From assembly GCA_025766275.1 (NCBI GenBank), contig JAFKAC010000002.1:124001-188000 (forward strand): a stretch of DNA of 64,000 nt. The letters run 5' to 3'. Origin of the DNA: Lactarius indigo (Eukaryota > Basidiomycota > Agaricomycetes > Russulales > Russulaceae). Positions 60,826 to 64,000 of this stretch are shown piece by piece (the stretch's first letter is position 1; each line of letters opens with the position of its first letter). The notes under the pieces were generated by a model, which searched no databases, was not told the origin of the DNA, and worked only from the letters and a program-made list of their open reading frames with translations. Both the position numbers and the translations under genes were made by a program.

Positions 60826-63066
60826 TCAAACAGAGCGGGTTGAGCGGTCCCAGAGCTTATAGCCCTTAGATTCGGGCTCAAACCCAATAAGCGTGACCTC
60901 AATGGCCTTCGCATCCAATTTGCGACGCTTATCAGCGGGTACATGCATGTACCCCTTGCATCCGAAGACGCGAAGATGTGAGACATCGGGCACTTTGCCA
61001 GAGTGCCAGAGCTCATAGGGAGTGCGCCACTTGAGTCCACGGACTGGAGAGCGATTATAGATGTGCACAGCTGCGCACACTGCATGCTCCCAGAAGCCTT
61101 TAGACATGCCAGCTGTGTGAAGCATGGACATTGCCTTATCCATAATGGTGCGGTTAAACCGCTCGGCTTTCCCGTTGGACTGTGGTGAACCCGGCATCGT
61201 GAGGTGATGCTCTATCCCTTTCTGCTTGAGAATGTCCTGCGTGACACTCGACATGTACTCGCCACCGTGGTCAGAGTGCAGAGCGCGCAGCTTATGGCCA
61301 GACTGGGTTTCACCCCAGGCCAAATACATCTGCAGTGACTTAGCAAACTGATCCTTCGACTTAAGGAAGTGGACCACAGTGAACTTAGTGTGGTCGTCTA
61401 TGAAGGTGGCTGTGTAGGTCGAGCCTTGCAGGGACTGAGTTTGCATAGGACCGGCGAGGTCACTGTGCACGATCTCAAATTGACGAGTTGTCCTTTTGTT
61501 GGAGGACGCAGAAAAGGGTTGGCGAGTGAACTTGCCCATCTCGCACCCACGGCAGACTGTGTGGGTCGTGGTAGAGCTATCTATGTCCATGCCTGTAGTG
61601 GCAGAGGGACCATGCGCCTTCAGCGCCGCAGAGGAGATGTGTCCCATGCGTTGATGCCAGATATCAAGTGTGGCAGCACTTGATTTTGTGTGGGCGTTGA
61701 GGCCGACGCTGGCTGCGTCCAACCAGTAAAGGTTGTCCTCAAGGTAGCCTTTGGCCACACACTTTTGGTTGATAGATATTTTAAATGAGCCACTATCAAA
61801 GGCAATTTCAGCACCCTTTTGTGCTAGGGCGCGCGTCGACAAGAAGCGCGTCTTCACCTGTGGTAGGTGTAGCACATTACTGAGGGTGATAGAGATACCC
61901 TGGCTCGTTGTAAAGACGACAGACCCGACACCCACTTGGTCTATTGTGGACTTATCCCCTAGGCGTACAGTGCCTTTGGTCGGGGTATAGTCCTTGAAGT
62001 CAGACCGATGTGGTGTAATGTGGTGTGTAGCACCACTGTCCATCATCCAACGCACACGCGAGGCAGCATACAAGGCAACAGAGATTGATTCAGAGGCCCA
62101 ATCTATGGCGGGCTCTATGACCTCCTTAATGGAGGCGGTGGTAGGTACTAAGACATGACTGTTTGCGGCCTTGTTGCCTGCCTTCTCCTTCTCCTTTGCG
62201 TCAGCCTCATCCTTTTTCTTCTTCCTGCAGTCAGGCTTGATGTGGCCCTTTTTGTTGCAATAGTGGCAAGTCAGACCAGAGTGGTCCTTCTTGCCCTTTT
62301 TGCCCGTCGACTTGACGGGGGCCACCTTGTTGAGGGAAGAGCCAGAGGGCCCGGCGCGGCGAGCTTCTTCCGACACTATGCGCGCAATTATTTCAGCGTG
62401 CTTGAGTGCGGAGGGGGCCCCACTGGCAAGGATGGTTGAGGCCAACACCTCATAAGAGGGCGGCAGCGCGTGGAGGAGAATGAGGCAGTATTGGACGTCA
62501 GAGACACCCATCTGCGCGTTGGAAAGGGCAACCCTTAGCTCATTGAGCTTGGCCAGCTGAGCGGCCATGGGTGCGGAGTCGTCGAGGCGGGCTTGCGTTA
62601 ACTGGATCCACAAGTTAAAGATGGTAGTGCTGCCCGAGGCACCAGCGTATACGTCTCTCAGCTTGTCCCACTTCGCCTTGAAGGTGGTATAGACAATGTT
62701 ATCCGCCACGAGGGAGTAGACATCTGGCTTTAAGTAGAGGCGGAGGTACGCCTTGGAGCGATGCTGGACTGAGTCCCACTCATCGGTAGTGATACCAGAT
62801 GGGGGTGTGTCCAAGGTGAACACATCTTCAGCCTCATGCAGCGTGAGAATAGCCTCAATGGTCCCAGACCATTCGTTCCAGCCAGTGCCATTAAACTGGG
62901 TGAGGTGGATGCCAGATGGCATGCCAAAGTTGGCACTGTGGGCCTGAGAGAGACGTGTGGAGGGTGTGGACCCAGAAGGAGGAGGGAGTGAGCCTCCTGC
63001 AGAGCCACCGGTGGGGCTGGGAGGAGCACCAGCACCAGCAGCAGGGGTGGAAGATGAACCAGACAT
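60826..63066 (-). CDS. gag-pol: Copia gag, protease and integrase
   Basis: ATG at 63066 (MSGSSSTPAAG). Gag of the UBN2 type covers about residues 40-250, with a CCHC zinc knuckle CHYCNKKGHIKPDC near 264. The aspartic protease motif WMMDSGATHHIT is near 339. A GAG-pre-integrase domain follows (LDIWHQRMGHIS, about 465). The integrase catalytic core covers about 510-690, with D in HSDLAGP, D in LHSDHGGEYM and E in SNGKAERFNRT. The ORF ends at TGA (60826-60828); the codon is CGA in the usual R-x-SRDV motif, so a single C-to-T change explains it. Confidence 0.93.
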   Translation of the reverse strand: MSGSSSTPAAGAGAPPSPTGGSAGGSLPPPSGSTPSTRLSQAHSANFGMPSGIHLTQFNGTGWNEWSGTIEAILTLHEAEDVFTLDTPPSGITTDEWDSVQHRSKAYLRLYLKPDVYSLVADNIVYTTFKAKWDKLRDVYAGASGSTTIFNLWIQLTQARLDDSAPMAAQLAKLNELRVALSNAQMGVSDVQYCLILLHALPPSYEVLASTILASGAPSALKHAEIIARIVSEEARRAGPSGSSLNKVAPVKSTGKKGKKDHSGLTCHYCNKKGHIKPDCRKKKKDEADAKEKEKAGNKAANSHVLVPTTASIKEVIEPAIDWASESISVALYAASRVRWMMDSGATHHITPHRSDFKDYTPTKGTVRLGDKSTIDQVGVGSVVFTTSQGISITLSNVLHLPQVKTRFLSTRALAQKGAEIAFDSGSFKISINQKCVAKGYLEDNLYWLDAASVGLNAHTKSSAATLDIWHQRMGHISSAALKAHGPSATTGMDIDSSTTTHTVCRGCEMGKFTRQPFSASSNKRTTRQFEIVHSDLAGPMQTQSLQGSTYTATFIDDHTKFTVVHFLKSKDQFAKSLQMYLAWGETQSGHKLRALHSDHGGEYMSSVTQDILKQKGIEHHLTMPGSPQSNGKAERFNRTIMDKAMSMLHTAGMSKGFWEHAVCAAVHIYNRSPVRGLKWRTPYELWHSGKVPDVSHLRVFGCKGYMHVPADKRRKLDAKAIEVTLIGFEPESKGYKLWDRSTRSV

Positions 63067-63835
63067 TGGGATGATTTATCTGTCGCCAAGGAGCAGTCAG
63101 CGACAGTGCTTCATAGTTGCAAGACATAAAGATAGAGGGGGTACCACTCCTGTCTGTGATTCTGTAAGGCCAGAACGCTAACGCGTCCTGCCTCCTGATA
63201 GTATGCCAGTGATACAAGGGCTAGGCCCAGGTTGAGAGAGTCCCTTTGCCATACCATGAGCTAGCTGCCAGCCAGGGTGTGTCTAGGACACAGCTCAAAT
63301 GGTTTGCGTCAGGGGGAAGGTGAAGGGATTGCTTTCAGAGCCCAAGGCTGTCTACCTCAGCCTTCTCGGCCTGTTGGTTGCCTCATCGCCACAAGTGGCT
63401 TTACTGAATCCTTTCCCATTGCCGCTACAAGGCAGGTATCTGGTTGCAGAACACCATAGTGGTGAACACCCCCCAGAGCCTGAACCAGGTTTTACACTCC
63501 CATGGTGAGGAGATCCTGCGCCCAGTGTGGAGCACCAGAGACAGCTGGCGCTAAGCTCCACAATACACAGCCCAGTGGGCCATGCACGCCTGGATATTTT
63601 TGAAGTTAAGGGGCTACCAGACCCAGTCTCCTTGCGCATAGCGCAGGGGCTAGGAAAACAGTAGGGGTGAAAGTAGGACTACTGGGCAGTACATACACAG
63701 GAGGTTCCTAAGCAGAGACAAGTGGCGCCCCACTGTCCTCTGCCTTGGGCAAGGCTGGTAAGGCCCCAGACAGACCTTAGCCTGGTGTGTCCTCCTAGGA
63801 AGACAGTGACCAGCCAAGTGGAGTGGCTAGGGCAC
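63067..63835 (-). other. Copia leader
   Basis: About 780 bases between the PBS and the gag ATG; no frame of note. Unusually long for Copia leaders, and possibly structured for packaging. Confidence 0.5.
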
Positions 63836-63849
63836 CAGGGCCCATAACC
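63836..63849 (-). promoter_or_regulatory. Probable primer-binding site
   Basis: On the minus strand GGTTATGGGCCCTG directly follows the 5' LTR end (CTATTCATCA). A near-identical word follows the LTR of the Copia relic at 17.2 kb, so two lineages share the primer type. The tRNA was not identified. Confidence 0.55.
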
Positions 63850-64000
63850 TGATGAATAGCACAGTTGAAGGGCATACTCACAGAGGGCTAAAGAGTCTGT
63901 GGTGAGATATGCAGTAGTGCTTGAAGCAGCAACAGGGAAGTCTAGCAAGGTAAAGCAAAGTGTCTGGCACACAGCAGTGAGAGAACTGATAATGGTATTA
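63850..64000 (-). repeat. 5' LTR of the Copia element, truncated by window end
   Basis: 151 bp visible, identical to the corresponding part of 58111-58724. Confidence 0.95.

Larger units (their letters stand above)
58111..64000 (-). mobile_element. Ty1/Copia element, right end beyond the window
   Basis: Minus-strand element: 5' LTR entering at 63850, PBS, about 780-bp leader, gag-pol, 3' LTR 58111-58724. The first 151 bp of the two LTRs are identical, so it is young. One TGA interrupts the polyprotein. The left flank TGCCG (58106-58110) should reappear just beyond the window if the target duplication is intact. Confidence 0.95.

Overview
The window looks like a transposon-rich stretch of a filamentous fungal nuclear genome, most likely an Agaricomycete (mushroom-forming basidiomycete). 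The reasons are: very short GT-AG introns (about 40-80 bp) in every spliced gene; a chromodomain Ty3/Gypsy element and Ty1/Copia elements of fungal type; and protein families I associate with Agaricomycetes (a DUF6589-like protein, a PHD-finger protein of the same lineage, and a lineage-specific SNF2-type helicase). The species cannot be named from the sequence. All family names rest on recognised motifs, not on a database search.

Layout. 1-497: partial solo LTR (family B) and a poly(A)-tailed scrap. 1.1-5.7 kb: one six-exon gene for an unknown protein of about 1,307 aa; its fifth intron holds a seven-unit array of 29-bp palindromes with an exact 44-bp period. 7.5-12.4 kb: nested LTR remnants in and around a gag-only Gypsy relic, several with exact 5-bp target duplications. 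13.3-14.8 kb: a truncated Copia LTR, a 0.6-kb fold-back, a MITE-like inverted repeat, and a second palindrome array (43-bp period) with the same core as the first. 15.6-17.2 kb: Copia relic. 17.6-22.1 kb: two minus-strand genes, an apparently intact PHD-finger gene and a DUF6589-like gene with one in-frame stop. 22.8-24.5 kb: GC-rich minisatellite and a TA-flanked MITE. 24.5-35.6 kb: a decayed short-chain dehydrogenase (+) facing a decayed amino-acid permease (-), the permease split by a young 7.9-kb chromodomain Gypsy element. Its two LTRs look identical by eye and it is flanked by CCGGG on both sides.

37.9-43.3 kb: SNF2-type helicase gene broken by a solo Copia LTR in an exon (GAGCC duplication) and by four apparent +1 frameshifts. 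43.8-54.1 kb: satellites built on a GGCGTCC(A/T)GGACGCC dyad, in opposite orientations, around a truncated paralogue of the helicase N-terminus, LINE fragments and a second TA-flanked MITE. 54.5-57.9 kb: a family B solo LTR and an apparently intact three-exon gene for an unknown 899-aa protein with an acidic tail. 58.1-64.0 kb: a young Copia element on the minus strand, running off the window end.

How it fits together: most host genes here are broken by insertions or point changes. Only the 1,307-aa gene, the PHD gene and the 899-aa gene splice into clean long frames. Both young retrotransposons are interrupted only by TGA codons where arginine CGA is the likely ancestral codon, which suggests CpG-directed C-to-T mutation. 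The most novel-looking feature is the pair of regularly spaced palindrome arrays, one inside an intron.
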